Assembly: GCA_025716815.1 (NCBI GenBank)
Contig: JAIXMN010000005.1
Coordinates: 1,302,001-1,366,000, forward strand
DNA: 64,000 nucleotides
Reading direction: 5' to 3'
Source: Dichotomocladium elegans
Taxonomy: Eukaryota > Mucoromycota > Mucoromycetes > Mucorales > Lichtheimiaceae
The position numbers and the translations under genes were made by a program. The notes beneath the pieces are model-generated. The model made no database searches and was not told where the DNA came from. It worked only from the letters and a program-made list of their open reading frames with translations. This document shows, one piece after another, positions 1 through 11,842 of this stretch. Each line of letters begins with the position of its first letter. The first letter of the stretch is position 1.

Positions 1-2
1 GT

Positions 3-1584
3 GGCCAATTTATTCAGTTCACTGTGCAGCCGACAGAGTACATCAAACAAACACTACTTCAAGTACACAGTGAAAAAAGCCGTTTCGGATGGCACACACA
101 GGCGATACCACAAACTGTAGTAGTTGACTATAGTTCACCAAATATTGCAAAGCCGTTCCACGCTGGCCATCTTCGGAGCACTATCATTGGTAATTTCTGC
201 AAACGTATCAACGAAGCCATGGGCCACCGCGTGATCGGCATCAATTATCTTGGCGACTGGGGCAAGCAGTACGGTCTCTTGTGCATCGGCTTTGAAAAGT
301 ATGGAGACCCTGTCCTCCTCGAAAAGGATCCGATCCAGCATCTTTTTGACGTGTATGTGCGCATCAACAGCGAAAAGAACGAATTGGTGGACATGGAGGC
401 CAACGCATACTTCCGGCGCATGGAAGAGGGTGACCCGGTGGCGCTGGCACAATGGAAGCGGTTCCGAGAGATGAGCATTACCAGTTACGGATCGACATAC
501 AAGCGCCTTGGTATCGATTTTGATCACTACTCGGGTGAATCGGAGGCGGAACCGTACATTGAGCGCGTCTATGACCTCCTTCACCGCCATTGCCTCGTCC
601 AAGTCGACTCAGAAAGTGGAGCATGGGTCGTCGATCTCGAGCAGGACGGGCTTGGCAAAGCGGTAGTGCGACGTGCGGATGGCACAACTCTCTACCTAAC
701 TCGCGATCTCGCCATCCTGCTGCAACGCAAGGAGCAATATCATTTTGATACAGGCATTTATGTTATCGGGGATGATCAGGGACACTATCTCCAGCGGCTT
801 TTCTGCATCGCTAAAAAGCTTAACCTCGCGGACCAGCTCAAGCACGTAGGATTTGGCAAGGTCAATGGCATGTCAACTCGCCGAGGTCAGGTCATCTTCC
901 TTAATGACATACTCGACACTGCTCAAGATCAGATGAAACAGAACATGCTCGAATCGGGCAAGAATGACGAACTTATGGCTGAAGGGGTTGTGCGCGACGG
1001 AAAGCACCTTGGAGGTCAAGACGCGATCGATGCCGTGGCTGATCAGCTCGGGGCATCTGCTGTCATTATCCAGGATCTTGCTGCGCGACGTGTTCTCAAC
1101 TATGACTTTTCTTATGACCGCATGACGGCTGCACGTGGCCACACCGGCGTTTTTCTTCAATATACACATGCGCGCATTTGTGGGTAAGTTGATTTCTACC
1201 AAGAAAAAGCAAGTCTAGCCTATGCATGTGTTGATTATGTATCGTTTCGCATAATGCACTAGTATCGAACGCAGAACAAATGTTTCTATCACACCCGAAT
1301 GTGACTTTAGCCTCCTGAAAGAGAAGGAAGCACTTGAACTAGCTATCCTAATCTCTCAATTCCCGGATATCACTCAGCTGGCATGGAAGCAGTTAGAACC
1401 TTGCACACTTGTCCAGTATCTCTTTAAGCTTGCCCGTTCTACCAGCCAAGTCAACACAAAACTACGGATCAAGGGCGCGGACCCTAAACTTGCAGAGGCA
1501 CGTATGCTCCTACTCTGGGCCGCGCGGACAACGCTTGCCAACGGTCTTCAACTGGTTGGCATTAAACCTTTGGAACGCATGTAG
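3..1584 (+). CDS. arginyl-tRNA synthetase, 5' partial
   Basis: Class I aminoacyl-tRNA synthetase that charges tRNA-Arg. Two exons, 3..1183 and 1263..1584, joined by a GTAAGT...TAG intron; about 500 residues are visible. The reading frame is open to the left edge (GQFIQF before the first Met at 24), so the gene starts outside the window and roughly the first 100 residues are missing. Visible motifs are the HIGH-type HAGHLRS, LGDWGKQYG, the GMSTRRG loop that replaces KMSKS in eukaryotic ArgRS, and YTHARIC split by the intron. The family C-terminus ends in a V/IERM motif; here it is LERM then TAG. Compartment (cytosol or mitochondrion) cannot be judged without the N-terminus. It converges on the JMJD6 gene with about 150 bp between stops. 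Confidence 0.96.
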
Positions 1585-1732
1585 TAAACACACGAACGCA
1601 AACCCGTTTAATTATATAGAACTGCCACTATCACCGCCACCATCACCCTCCACTACCATTCAACTCATGAGAATAAGATGTAAATGCATGTATTAATACC
1701 CATCCTCTTCCAATAAAAAAAATAGACATACA

Positions 1733-3327
1733 CTATTCGATGGATTTTTCTTTCGATGCAAGTTCCCGTTTTCGCTTCCGTTTGCACTTGTGGCACATGC
1801 ATGTTCCATCACTCAGATCCGTTTCTGATTCAGTGGAACTCACATCAAATGAACTGCTGCTACTACTACTAGAGCTTGTGCTGCTGCTACTACTCGAGGA
1901 ACTACTTGGAGGCAGTCGTGGAACAGTTTGTAATGTCTGGAGTCGCATGGCGAGTTCGCCATAACGTTGAGGTTCTAGCTGACCGAGTTGTTGGATCTTA
2001 TTGTACAACTTTGCGCCCAATTTCGGACGGCTGTGGCGCGTAGACAGGTAAACATACTCGGCATTCGTGGGGGAACAAAAGTTTTGCGTAACGGCAAAAG
2101 TCATGTCTGTAAAATCATTACGGACAGATCTTTTAAATGAAAATAAAAACCATTCATTACTTACCCAAATTCATGACCACGTGAGGCCACCCGCCTGGGA
2201 CGAAAATAGTCTCGCCTGGTCGCTGGAGAACTTGCACCATTCCAAGTCGCTCACCGAGAGTCAAATTGTCGTGTTCGCTATCTCGCTTTAGAAACTTTGG
2301 AAAGACTGTGCTGAACCACGACACAGCTTCGCGGTCATATGGTTTCATTGGAGGATCAATGATGCTCTTCGGTGTCCCCGGAGGAAATAGACACCACCTC
2401 TTATGGCCCTTCAGTAGCGCATTCCATGCTGACGTTCCTAGAGGATCCGTGTGAATACTATTACAAGTTGTTATCAATGCAATTGAAAAGAAAAGAACGA
2501 TATGCAAATAGTTAAAGAATTACCCTGTGCCACTTCTTCCGCCTCCGATCACAATCCACCTGTATGGAGGACGGCGGCGCTCGCCTGTCAATCGGAAAAG
2601 ATCGTCTTCAAAGTAGGAAGGGACAGTGTAGTCGCTGAGAAGCATATTGGGGTGATTGGTCTTCGACTTCCGTGACCGTCGGTCTCTATAGAAGCCACTG
2701 TCAAAGATATACAAGGGGGAGTCATCATGCTGTCCTTCGTCGGCGCAATAATGCAAAAAGTGCTTCATCTTAAGATACACATTGTTCTCGTCGTCGTCCT
2801 CGCCGACTTTGAATAAATGTGACCCATAATGTTCTAAAAAATACTGTGCAAGTTTAAGTTTTCCCAATACCCGAATCCTCTTCCATGTCCCCTTAAAATG
2901 GCCCCCCACTGCCATTCTTGTTAATCACCTCTTCGTTCCAACGTTTATGCGCTGGCCACTGATCCGTCAAGTGCGTGATGATTACTGGTAGGTTAGGCTC
3001 TTCGTACTTTTTAATGAATTCTTCTTTGGACGTCAATCGGTAATCGATCCGAGGAAGTACATCCACAAAATTGCATATCCAATAGTCATTCTGGCTGAAC
3101 TTCCATTTTGTCCATGCGAACGCATCGAGCTCTTGTTACTAACGCAATTAGCACAGCCAAGTAACAACTGGTGCGCCGAGTAGCAATACAGAGCTGGGGA
3201 ACATACCAGAACGAACTTTTACTTTCACCCGGCGTATTTTGCGATCGTATCGGCTACCCTTGGATTCTTTGTGTTTCGATCGCTTTCGGGAAGACCGGCC
3301 ATCGTCAATGTCTCGCTTGGACGGCAT
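1733..3327 (-). CDS. JMJD6: JMJD6-like JmjC-domain 2-oxoglutarate oxygenase
   Basis: Fe(II)/2-oxoglutarate oxygenase of the JMJD6 group, known as a lysyl hydroxylase of splicing factors and proposed arginine demethylase; nuclear. Five exons, complement(3207..3327, 2929..3131, 2524..2843, 2165..2457, 1733..2106), give 436 residues in frame; the human protein is about 400. The N-terminus is Lys/Arg-rich (SSRKRSKHK), then the JmjC core with the RRPPYRW block, the iron triad H217-x-D219 (GIHTDPLGTSAWNAL) and H307 (PGGWPHVVMNL), then VTQNF. A serine run near residue 390 and a Cys/Lys/Arg-rich tail follow, as in animal JMJD6. The start MPSKRDID at 3327 is preferred over an upstream in-frame Met at 3426. 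The intron at 2844..2928 has a weak donor (GTGATT) and is the least certain junction. Confidence 0.93.
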
Positions 3328-4079
3328 GGGATAAAGGTACTTTTTTCTTACGAAAAAAAAAGGAGATGAAATTTTATCCCGCAGAATGAGGTTCTTTATT
3401 TGTTGTGACGGGCCACTATGCGACATTGTTTGATTTGGGGTGGTCCCACACCATAGGCAAAAGAACCATTCAATTTAGCAATTCAAGTGCCGCACCTCGG
3501 GAAGACCGGTTCCTGATTGAGACCGGCTCGATCTGCTCCATATGGAAGATTTGATCCACGCCCACGCAAGTAATAGAACAGACTCTGATCCCGTTTTATA
3601 CTCGAGGACCATCCGGAAAAACTCCACGGAGTCATTGTTAAAAATTATGCACAGTACCGAAAGTAACGGATTCTGACAAAATATGATGACGTTATCTTTA
3701 GACCATTCATAGCGGACATCTACATACTCTCTAACTTATCAGGTTTTGTCTTCCTTCATCTAGCATGGTCTAGTGGCACCGCCTAGCTCGCACTCGCAGT
3801 TGGATTATAGGTTTGGCTTTGAGGTAGAGCTGTCCAGATGAAAAACGCAAACCATACAATGCGATGAGGAAAGTGTTGGAACGGGGTTTCTGGTCATTGT
3901 ATCGAAATTTTGTCGGGTGCAAATGAACAGGTTTCGCGTTTGCTCGTATATTCAATGATGAGATCGTGAAGATCGGTTTAAAGCGGAGCAGTCAGTCGCC
4001 GGTACAGTCATGGAAAACCACCAAGGTGAGCGAGCTTAATCCACAGTGGAGTTAATCTCTCTTTCTATGAACAGTTGAT

Positions 4080-4730
4080 GGACGCCCATTACCGACGGCG
4101 CAGCAGGTTAACTGGAAGGAAGGCCAACTTTACCAGAAAAGACGCCAGCCTTATGCCTTTTGCACATGCGCATCATGCTGAGGAGCGGTTCATTATCATA
4201 TCGTAGTAGCGGATGCCTGCTAAGCCAAGAAAAATATGGAATAGCGTTAGATAATTGTCTCATGCCTGGAAAGATCACATCCATCCAATGCCAGTGGGAC
4301 CACTTGAAAACTCATCTGTACAGGGTTATCAAGGGATTAGTCGGGGCTGTATCAACCTCCGAACACGCTGTCATGCAGTCCTTCAACCTCACCACAGCAC
4401 TGACCTATTTTATCAATGCGAAGGCCCTGAACTTTTCGCTACTATTTAAAACCGAGATCAGTAAGCTATAAAAGGAGATTTTGAGACCCCAATCGTTTGC
4501 GCGGATATCCGTCGGAGGGAACACGGGGAGACTGCAAATGGAAGCCTCAAGGCCATAATCACCACAGGAAGGCCAAACGTATCATTCATCCCGAGTCCGG
4601 ACCTTGGAACGATTCCCTGTACTCTGCACGAAATTGCTCGTTGTTTCTCGCAAAACCTATATATTCTGGCAAACAAGTATTCACTTGCTATGGCTGCCCT
4701 GTTCGACTCAGTCTCCCATCAATGCACGCT
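4080..4730 (+). pseudogene. unrecognised decayed coding sequence
   Basis: Two successive stretches look coding but are broken. The frame open from about 4160 to 4471 contains VIKGLVGAVSTSEHAVMQS; a second frame open from about 4505 to 4730 contains REHGETANGSLKAIITTGRP and CTLHEIARCFSQNLYILANK. Codon usage and residue mix look protein-like, but stops and frame changes separate the pieces and I do not recognise a family. It may be a relic of a mobile element or of a host gene. Confidence 0.25.
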
Positions 4731-6331
4731 TTGAGAGCTCCAGGAGTACAGAGCTCTCCTAATCCATCCATCTTAAACGGCATTTAAGTTACATCCGAAC
4801 GTGCCAGCCCCATTCCGAGTAGCTCTGCCTCTGATGAGTTATCCTACGACATCTGGAATATGGTTTTCCGTCATCTTTTCTGCTGTCTCTTGATCATTGA
4901 TATTCTAACAACATATTTCCATCCTCTTGGTAAGACATTTGTATTTGTGTCCAAGAAAGCCGGCTTGATGTCGCGCAAAACTGGCTCTTTATCAGGCTAA
5001 AGGCACCCGGATTACTGCTTTTACCCAATTCCCGATTTCCTTTACTCAAACTGGCTTCCATCTCTGGAGTCTCTCGGTACTGTACAGTCCTCTGGTATCA
5101 TCTTTAGAACGATCTTTTATATATACCCTCATTGCATTGGTCCTAGCTTTATCCCACTCTGCAATCCTCTGTCATACGGTACTTCAAGTCCCACTCCGGG
5201 TTATGTCCACCTATCTCTGATATTGGCGTGTTGGCTAAAAAATTCCACTCCTGTCGTCCTTCCCCGATCCGGACTTAGCCGGCAGGGACCAGTGGGACCT
5301 CTTTGGGTTTCCAAATGTAACATGTGGCGTTTTTAGGCTTTGATTATGTTCTTTCTATTCCGTTTTGCCAATCTCACATAGTAGCTAATCAAATGAGTGC
5401 GTCCATAGTGCCCAACGGGACACGTCGACTTTGTGGTGCAATCGATGAAAAGCTGAACACTTGCTTTTTCCTTTCAAATGAGATACCTGACAGACGCTAT
5501 GGGATCCAGTATCGCTGATTCCGGCTGCCAGGCGATCTCTCTGGATTTCCAAGGCGTATTTAATACGTTCTGAGCGGTCCCCGAGACCAATCAATGTGGC
5601 CACAGATGTCATAATTCTCAGGGTCTCCCTCTGCAGTCGGGCGCCATACCCTCATCCACACCAATTTTGATAAAAGCGCATAGTAAGTCTCGTCGTGTCA
5701 CCTTTTGCCACAGACACAGCGCATGATTTCTGTTAGATGCATGCGTCTGATTTATTCAGTTTGGATATTTAAATGTCCCATTGCTTTTATTCGGCTCTGA
5801 GGACCAACATAGAAAATAGGTCTACAATCCGATCAATTCCGGTCCGAGTCTTGATCTTCCCATGTTCCACTTCTTTTTACCTAATGGATTTTCATTTTTT
5901 ATTGGTTCCTGCCCTATATCTTTCTATCTAGCTCATGGGCCAGCCTGTTTGAAATACACATACTTGGACTCAGACATTTATTTTTGTCGTTCTACGATTT
6001 CTGAATAGGGAAATAGCGCATTTTCTGGTGATTGGGAGAGGCAGAAATTTGCGCTAATTGGGGGCTGTGTCTCCGGGAGGAGAAGCTGTTGTTTGTATCT
6101 CTTGGCTTTGTGTGCGCCCAATGGCATTTTTACCTGGTTGATAAGCGAGAGATCGATATGATAGGCTGCTTTCCATCATCCCCCGGGTTGGTTTTAATGC
6201 TCTATTTGTCAAATTCACACGTACACAAACCGAGAAGCGCTTTGAGATTTTCTGCTAAGCTGATAAAGTCAATTTCATGTGAACGGATAATACAGAAAAA
6301 GAGGTCCGGTATTCTCAAATGATTCCCCATT

Positions 6332-6400
6332 ATATATATATATACGTGTGTGTATGTGTGTGCGTGTGTGTATGTGTGTGCGTGTGTGCTTGTGTATGTA
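6332..6400. repeat. TA/TG microsatellite
   Basis: A (TA) run passes into an imperfect (TG) tract with interspersed TATG and CGTG units. It lies about 760 bp before the GATA start codon. Confidence 0.85.
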
Positions 6401-6574
6401 TGTTGGTAAGGGGTCCTATCAATCAATCAGCATTCACTATTTGTGATATTATGATGCAGCCAAGGAGGGATAAAGAAAAGAGGGGGGTTATCTTTGCTTA
6501 CATTCGGTCGTTGGGCTAGATTTGTTCCTGCAGTGTTTTCTCTTCTTTCTCCAAAAGGTCCCAAAGCTCAGCAA

Positions 6575-6845
6575 AGATAAATGGGCCAATATCTCTGAAA
6601 TTGTAGATTAGGTTGGAAGAAGATCGGTCAAGTGTACTTTGAGGGTAGTGGTGGGGAAGCCTATCAGTGGGGGGAGGATCAAAAAAGGAATGGCGATTGA
6701 TTTCGGAAAAACAGTCACAGGGACCTATCTATCGCGCGCGGTGCGGGCACCGCAGGAAGAAGTTTGTTTGATGCATGATCAGATCCCGCGGAACCCAGTT
6801 TAGGCCAATCTAATCTCGCGGTGATTTAATACGACTTTCTTATCT
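6575..6845. promoter_or_regulatory. candidate GATA-factor sites (WGATAA)
   Basis: AGATAA occurs on the + strand at 6575..6580 and on the - strand at 6840..6845 (TTATCT, within CTTATCTGG), 320-590 bp upstream of the GATA-factor start. Fungal SreA/Fep1 proteins bind (A/T)GATAA-type sites, so self-regulation is possible. Such six-base matches are common by chance; this is only a candidate. Confidence 0.25.
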
Positions 6846-7161
6846 GGTCGTAGATGTGTTATCGGCTCACAATCAGCCAATCATTTGGTCCGGGAGATGG
6901 AAGGATAAAAGGGGAAGGAATACTTTTTGAACGGGGTTCCCATTTCTTTATTTCCTTTTTCTTTCTTTTTTTTCACCTTTGTCAACTTTTTCTTCTCTGC
7001 CTCTTTTCTTCACCTTTCTACTTCTTTGGTACGGACGCACAGAGCGCTATCTCAATATGAGCAAACTAATAAATGGGGTTCATACAGAATTGGTCTGAAT
7101 TGGAAAAGCAGCTAGTTCTAAAAAAAGAAACACGATCACCGCCAACTACCCCCAATCCACC

Positions 7162-8673
7162 ATGACGGTCAAGTCTCCTTTCTACAACAAGCCTTCGACC
7201 GCTACCAGTGTGGATTCCTGCCACAAGTGCCCTTTAGAATTCAACAAGCCCCAGGACTCAAGCGTAGTACCGACTTATTTTTCTGCAAATCAAGTCCAGT
7301 CCTCCCCTAGCGCTGGCTTCGAGCAAGCGCAAGCCACAGAGACTCCCAGCAACAACTCCTCCGCCCAGAGCGCCGTTGTTGAGCCGAGCAGCTCCAGTGC
7401 TGCGAAATCGGACATTGGGAGTGCCTCTGCGACTTCGTGTTCGAATTGTGGAACTACCACCACTCCCCTTTGGAGACGTTCTCCTCAGGGTGAGACCATC
7501 TGCAACGCATGCGGTCTTTATCTCAAGGCACGCAATACCACACGCCCACCATGGTTGAAGCGCAACTGCACCAAGCGTCCTGCGCCTTCCGCGCCAATCG
7601 CCCTTGCACCCGCGCCTCCCGTGGCCTCGGCCTGCATTTCCCCCATCTCACCTGCTCCTTTTGCACAGCAGCATCAACAGCAACAACAACACCAACTGCA
7701 GCCTGCTGCGACCGTCGGGCTCAACGAGGGCGAGGATCGCGCCTCTCTCTCCTGCGCCAACTGCAACACAACTACCACACCTCTATGGCGCCGTGACGGG
7801 CAAGGAAACACCATCTGCAACGCATGCGGCCTCTATTACAAGCTGCACAATGTTCATCGGCCCATGACCATGAAGCGTTCCATCATCAAGCGTCGCAAGC
7901 GAGTGACAGCATCCAGCCTCGCAGCACATCACCATTATTCCTCGTCAGAGGATGGCAGCAGCAGCAGCGATGACAGCAACAGTAGCAACGGCCGCAAACG
8001 CAAGCTTTCGGACTTGAACAGCCATGTTGACGAGTCTCACGGCCAACGCAAGCGGGTCGAAGTCCCCGTTACGACGAAATACGCGATGCGACCGCTGCTA
8101 CCACTTCAACCTGAACGGCTTGATCCTGTTGAACCCGATGCTTTCCAGAAGCATTTGCCATCGCCGCCATTGAAGCCACTTGCACGGTTGTTGGACCCTG
8201 ATAGCCGATCGCTCCCGTCGCTTCCAAGTATGCCATCCCCACCTCTTACGGCGCAGGAGATGTTCAAAGAACAGGGCATTTCGTCGTCGTCGTCGTCGTC
8301 GTCGTCATCGGCATCATCTGTAATGGCGGCAGCAGCAGCGCTCGCCACAGTTTCTGCACTTCTCAACCCGACTCATCGGACACATCAGATGCTCGAAGCC
8401 CACCGCCATGAGCTTCGGCGTGAAGTGTCTAATCTGACGTCACTCCTTTCACGTACGACGGCTATGCTCCAGAATTTAGACCAGGTCATGGCTGCGACCG
8501 GCAAGAACGATGCCAAGTCGCCTGGACCTGCCGGTGTAGCTGCTCTTGCCAATATCTCGCACCAACCTCATGTGGCCAATGCTCTCATGTCACTTTTTGC
8601 CTTGGCTGCTAAGGAAAATACTAGTAATGCCCCTACGGCAGATGCACCGGCCACGCCACCGTATTCCAACTAA
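7162..8673 (+). CDS. sreA: two-finger GATA transcription factor, SreA/Fep1-like
   Basis: Intronless 503-residue nuclear DNA-binding protein. Two class IV zinc fingers, each C-x2-C-x17-C-x2-C, use C93/C96/C114/C117 and C198/C201/C219/C222. The sequences PLWRRSPQG, CNACGLYLKARN and CNACGLYYKLH followed by MKRSIIKRRKRV match the siderophore/iron repressors SreA, Sre1, Urbs1 and Fep1. A basic, Ser-rich stretch, a TCG-encoded Ser run (near residues 375-385) and a C-terminal coiled coil (HRHELRREVSNLTSLLSRT) follow, also as in that group. By homology it represses iron-uptake genes when iron is replete. Oddity: the inter-finger linker (118-197) is Pro/Ala/Gln-rich and lacks the four-cysteine block that binds iron in the known repressors. 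An N-terminal CHKC pair is at 20-23. Family call is firm; the iron role is inferred. Confidence 0.9.
   Translation: MTVKSPFYNKPSTATSVDSCHKCPLEFNKPQDSSVVPTYFSANQVQSSPSAGFEQAQATETPSNNSSAQSAVVEPSSSSAAKSDIGSASATSCSNCGTTTTPLWRRSPQGETICNACGLYLKARNTTRPPWLKRNCTKRPAPSAPIALAPAPPVASACISPISPAPFAQQHQQQQQHQLQPAATVGLNEGEDRASLSCANCNTTTTPLWRRDGQGNTICNACGLYYKLHNVHRPMTMKRSIIKRRKRVTASSLAAHHHYSSSEDGSSSSDDSNSSNGRKRKLSDLNSHVDESHGQRKRVEVPVTTKYAMRPLLPLQPERLDPVEPDAFQKHLPSPPLKPLARLLDPDSRSLPSLPSMPSPPLTAQEMFKEQGISSSSSSSSSSASSVMAAAAALATVSALLNPTHRTHQMLEAHRHELRREVSNLTSLLSRTTAMLQNLDQVMAATGKNDAKSPGPAGVAALANISHQPHVANALMSLFALAAKENTSNAPTADAPATPPYSN
8281..8310 (+). repeat. TCG triplet repeat in coding sequence
   Basis: About ten TCG/TCA units encode a Ser run in the GATA factor, immediately before an Ala-rich stretch. 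Confidence 0.8.
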
Positions 8674-9150
8674 GCACATGCCATCAACTTATTTTTTCTC
8701 CTTCATTAGATTAGGAAAGTTACTTTTTTTTATGAATTAAAGATAGTTCTTGAGCACATAGACCTTTTGAATTGTGGGGAAGTGCATGTGAAAACCATAT
8801 GTGCGTGTGGCGGATACACCCGGCTTCGGGCTTTTCCGGGGTACGGAAAGAGCAAGAGAAAGAAAGAGAGAGAGGATGTGGTGTGTGTGCGAGTGAGACT
8901 AGAAAGAGAGGGATTGAGTTTTATAGAGGAAGTAAGAGTGGGTCTATGGAAAATCAGAAGTTGGACAAGTTCCGCGGAAGAGAAGGAGAAAATGCTGACT
9001 CCACACGATTACAAGAAACCCAAAAAAGATTTATGCCGTTCATTCATTTTGTTTTTCTCTTTCGCCCTCCTTTACTCTCCCTCTTCTTCTTCTTCTTCTT
9101 CCTCCTCCTCCGCTCCCCCTACCCAACCCCCACCTCCACCCTCGACCACG
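8674..9150. other. intergenic, GATA 3' end and bHLH leader
   Basis: An AT-rich stretch directly after the GATA stop, with an ATTAAA-like element near 8737, probably holds its polyadenylation region. From about 9040 a long pyrimidine tract with repeated TTC/TCC leads to the bHLH start. An ORF of about 225 codons crosses this leader but has no motifs. Confidence 0.5.
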
Positions 9151-10280
9151 ATGGACGACCACTACGACCCTACGCATAAGGCATCCAGCGTCAGTAGCAC
9201 CACCAGCATCAGCACCAATGGTACAGCTCCGTCCTTGTATTCGGCTACTTCGAGTATCGGCGGGGACGTCGAGGAGTATGGTCCGCTCGAGGGTGAGTCA
9301 TTTGTGCTGACTAGTTTATTTTTGTTTCTTTATGATCTAATTATTTACCAGTATTCGATCCTACCGCCTGTCTATCCATCCCTGCCGACGACGATTATCT
9401 CCATCTGTACAAGCAACAGCAGACAGTGTGCAATACGGCCGACTTGAATGCCATGACCGACGCGTTTCTTGATGTAATGCCCATCATCTATCTTTTATAT
9501 AAAATGACAAACTGACCTCGCACCTTTTCTTTTTTATAGGCGCCCTTGACACCACCACCACGTAAGTGGAGGGCGTCTGGTACTGCCAACAGCATGATGA
9601 CGACGAGCGACAGCGAAATAAAGCGCCAGGATAAGCGCTCGCGCGACCTGCTGACGGACGAAGAACGCCGTGCAAACCATATCGCGAGTGAGCAAAAACG
9701 GCGCAATGCCATCCGGACAGGCTTCAAAGACCTCACCGATCTTATCCCGACACTGAAGAACATCAACAATTCGAAAAGCACGGTTCTCTTCAAGGCAGTC
9801 GAGTACGTCCGCCATCTTGAGAAGCGCAACCGCAGCTTGCGTGAAAAGTTAGCCTCGCTCCAGCTACGTCTTGAGGTCGAGGGCCGAATGGGGCGCCGTC
9901 ATAGCCTTTTGCCGCTCGCGACGACTACGAAGAACAGCCATGACCATCACCATGCCCCGTCGGCTGTGTCGCGCCCGTCATCATCACAGCTGGCGCCGGA
10001 GACACTTGCTGCGTTGATGGCCCACAAGAAACAACAAAGGCAACTCGAGTTACTGCAGGAACAGTTGCGGTTGCAACAAGAGCTTTTGGCCAAACACAAC
10101 ATTGCATACCCATCCGCATCGCATATTGCCCTCCCGTTCTCCTCACCCTACCTCTCCTCACGGCGCAACGCCCTCGACGCACCGAGTCTCAATATCCCAG
10201 CGGACGACGACCATTATGGCTCTGAGCTCGCGCGACATGAAAGCCTGCTCAACTGCCATTATCGGCGATCATCATCCTAG
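9151..10280 (+). CDS. bHLH-leucine zipper transcription factor
   Basis: Three exons, 9151..9292, 9352..9473 and 9540..10280, give 334 residues. The bHLH lies at about 132-183: a basic region with NHIASEQKRR, whose H135, E139 and R143 are the class B set that contacts CACGTG E-boxes, then loop PTLKNINN and helix 2 STVLFKAVEYVRHLEK, continuing into a leucine-zipper-like heptad (RNRSLREKLASLQLRL). Fungal relatives include Ino4- and Mlx/Max-like factors; I cannot say which is the ortholog. Downstream is a His/Ser-rich part and a Gln/Leu-rich coiled coil (RQLELLQEQLRLQQELL). The N-terminal 88 residues are Ser/Thr-rich. The start is the first Met in a good context after the pyrimidine leader. Confidence 0.88.
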
Positions 10281-11416
10281 TTTTACATGTTCCCTTCCCT
10301 CCTTTATCCTATGCTCTGTACGTTTTTGTTTTATGCCTGCGGTTTTTCTGGTCGTCTCTCCTGTCGATGAAAATATATTCGGTCCTCTTTGTTCCCTTCC
10401 TTTCAGGGATATATGCCCATTTCACCTTTTGATCCCATGGTGCGAGTCAATGTGGCACGTAGCACGACTACAGTAGCTAGGTCTTGGATGGCAATGTTTA
10501 GATTGCGTGATCATTCCTTTTGTCTTATTAGTGATCTCTATATGCCGATCCTGCGGCTTTTGCTCATCCAGGTTAAACATCGCCCTCCCCGCATTTGCCG
10601 TGCTACTTGGTTGTCACCAAGAACGTATGCAATCGAGCCTCATAAAAATCTTTGCTTGGTGGTCGTTCGATGACGATAATCCTATTCATGTTCCCGGGCT
10701 CCTATTCCCTTTGCGGGCTGTGTGGGGAAAAAATAAAGCCTACTTGTGCAACGGTCTACTAAAAAGGGTCGTTTCGCTTGGCGCTGGGCCAGATGGGCCT
10801 TCGCATTTGCGGATATTGCCATCCACCCGATGATTCCATAGATGCCATATCTATATCTCTCTCTCTCTTTCTCTTTTACACTGGGCCTTGTCTTCAAAAA
10901 TAGGGTTTGCATAATTTCCGGTCCATGCTCGTTTTAGAAGCGACAGTGCAAGTCATGTCGAACCCTTCCTTTTCTCCTCCAAGTTTTCAATTACTTGTTA
11001 GACTCAGTAATTGATAGTAATGAATTATGCTTACTGTCGCCAACGCCAACACCATCGTTGGTAAATGAAAACGGCGTCCGGAAGCTTCTGTCTATTCTCT
11101 TCTTACCACCTACAACCCCTCCCTTCATCACCTTCAGTGCCAAGGGCTAAGGACGTCCAATCACGCACGAGCGGCCGGTGAATAGAGAACCTTGGAAACC
11201 GCAAATTTTTTTCTCTCTCCACTCTGGGGTGTCGGTCTCTTTATTTTCGAGCCTATTCTCAGTTCCAAGCCTCTCTCCAAGCCTCTCTATCAAGCCACCG
11301 AGGTAGGTAGGTAGCTAGTGTGAGCCGAAGTCTATGGGAAACCAGACCCTCCCCTCTATACCACTAATTGCAATTGGATACTGAACATACGATGCGTAGC
11401 ACCCTTCCCAAACGTT
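10281..11416. other. intergenic between bHLH and Myb/zinc-finger genes
   Basis: 1.1 kb with no convincing ORF. It contains CT-rich stretches near 10855-10875 and 11205-11285 just before the next gene, which look like promoter or leader sequence. I see no RNA gene or repeat. Confidence 0.5.
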
Positions 11417-11810
11417 ATGGCCAGAGTTCACCTTTTTGCTGGGCCTCAGTCCAATGGCGAGAAAAGAGCAAGAGCCCATCAACATCATCACCATAATCAA
11501 GAGAATGAATTTGTTAATTTATCTAAACGAGGTCCATCGCCTGTCGTTGTTCCTGCTGCTCCGTTACATAACGATCATCCCCACAGTACCTTGGATGTGA
11601 CTACAACAACTAGTGCGAAATCACCTCGACCAGAACAACCACAATCACAACCACAACCACAACCCGATGCTGCCTCCATTGCAACCCTTACTGCTTTCCT
11701 GCAGAACGCCCAAGCGGCCGCACTTAACAATGGCAGTGATATCAGTGAGGTAGTTGGAGCAGTGGCCGCTCATCTTTCAGCCAAGCCTGGTAAGCCGAAA
11801 TTCACACACG

Positions 11811-11842
<32 letters not shown>

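Larger units (their letters stand above)
3328..7161. other. gene-poor region upstream of GATA factor
   Basis: About 3.8 kb without a gene I can name. It holds decayed coding-like sequence around 4.1-4.75 kb (listed separately), a TA/TG microsatellite at 6332..6400, and pyrimidine-rich tracts near 6950-7010 that look like the promoter or 5' UTR of the GATA gene. Short ORFs of 60-100 codons here overlap in several frames and lack recognisable motifs. Confidence 0.5.

Noticed and set aside
3328..3426. Upstream in-frame Met at 3426 for the JMJD6 gene
   Set aside because: The added stretch (hydrophobic plus Lys/Phe runs) is not seen in the family; MPSKRDID at 3327 fits better.
4822..4935. F-box-like string (ELSYDIWNMVFRHL) on the + strand
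   Set aside because: Only a short resemblance, in a region full of stops, without further repeats or a start codon.
8767..9447. 226-codon ORF before and across the bHLH first exon
   Set aside because: It covers the pyrimidine-rich leader and reads through a good donor; only the part from 9151 is supported as the bHLH N-terminus.
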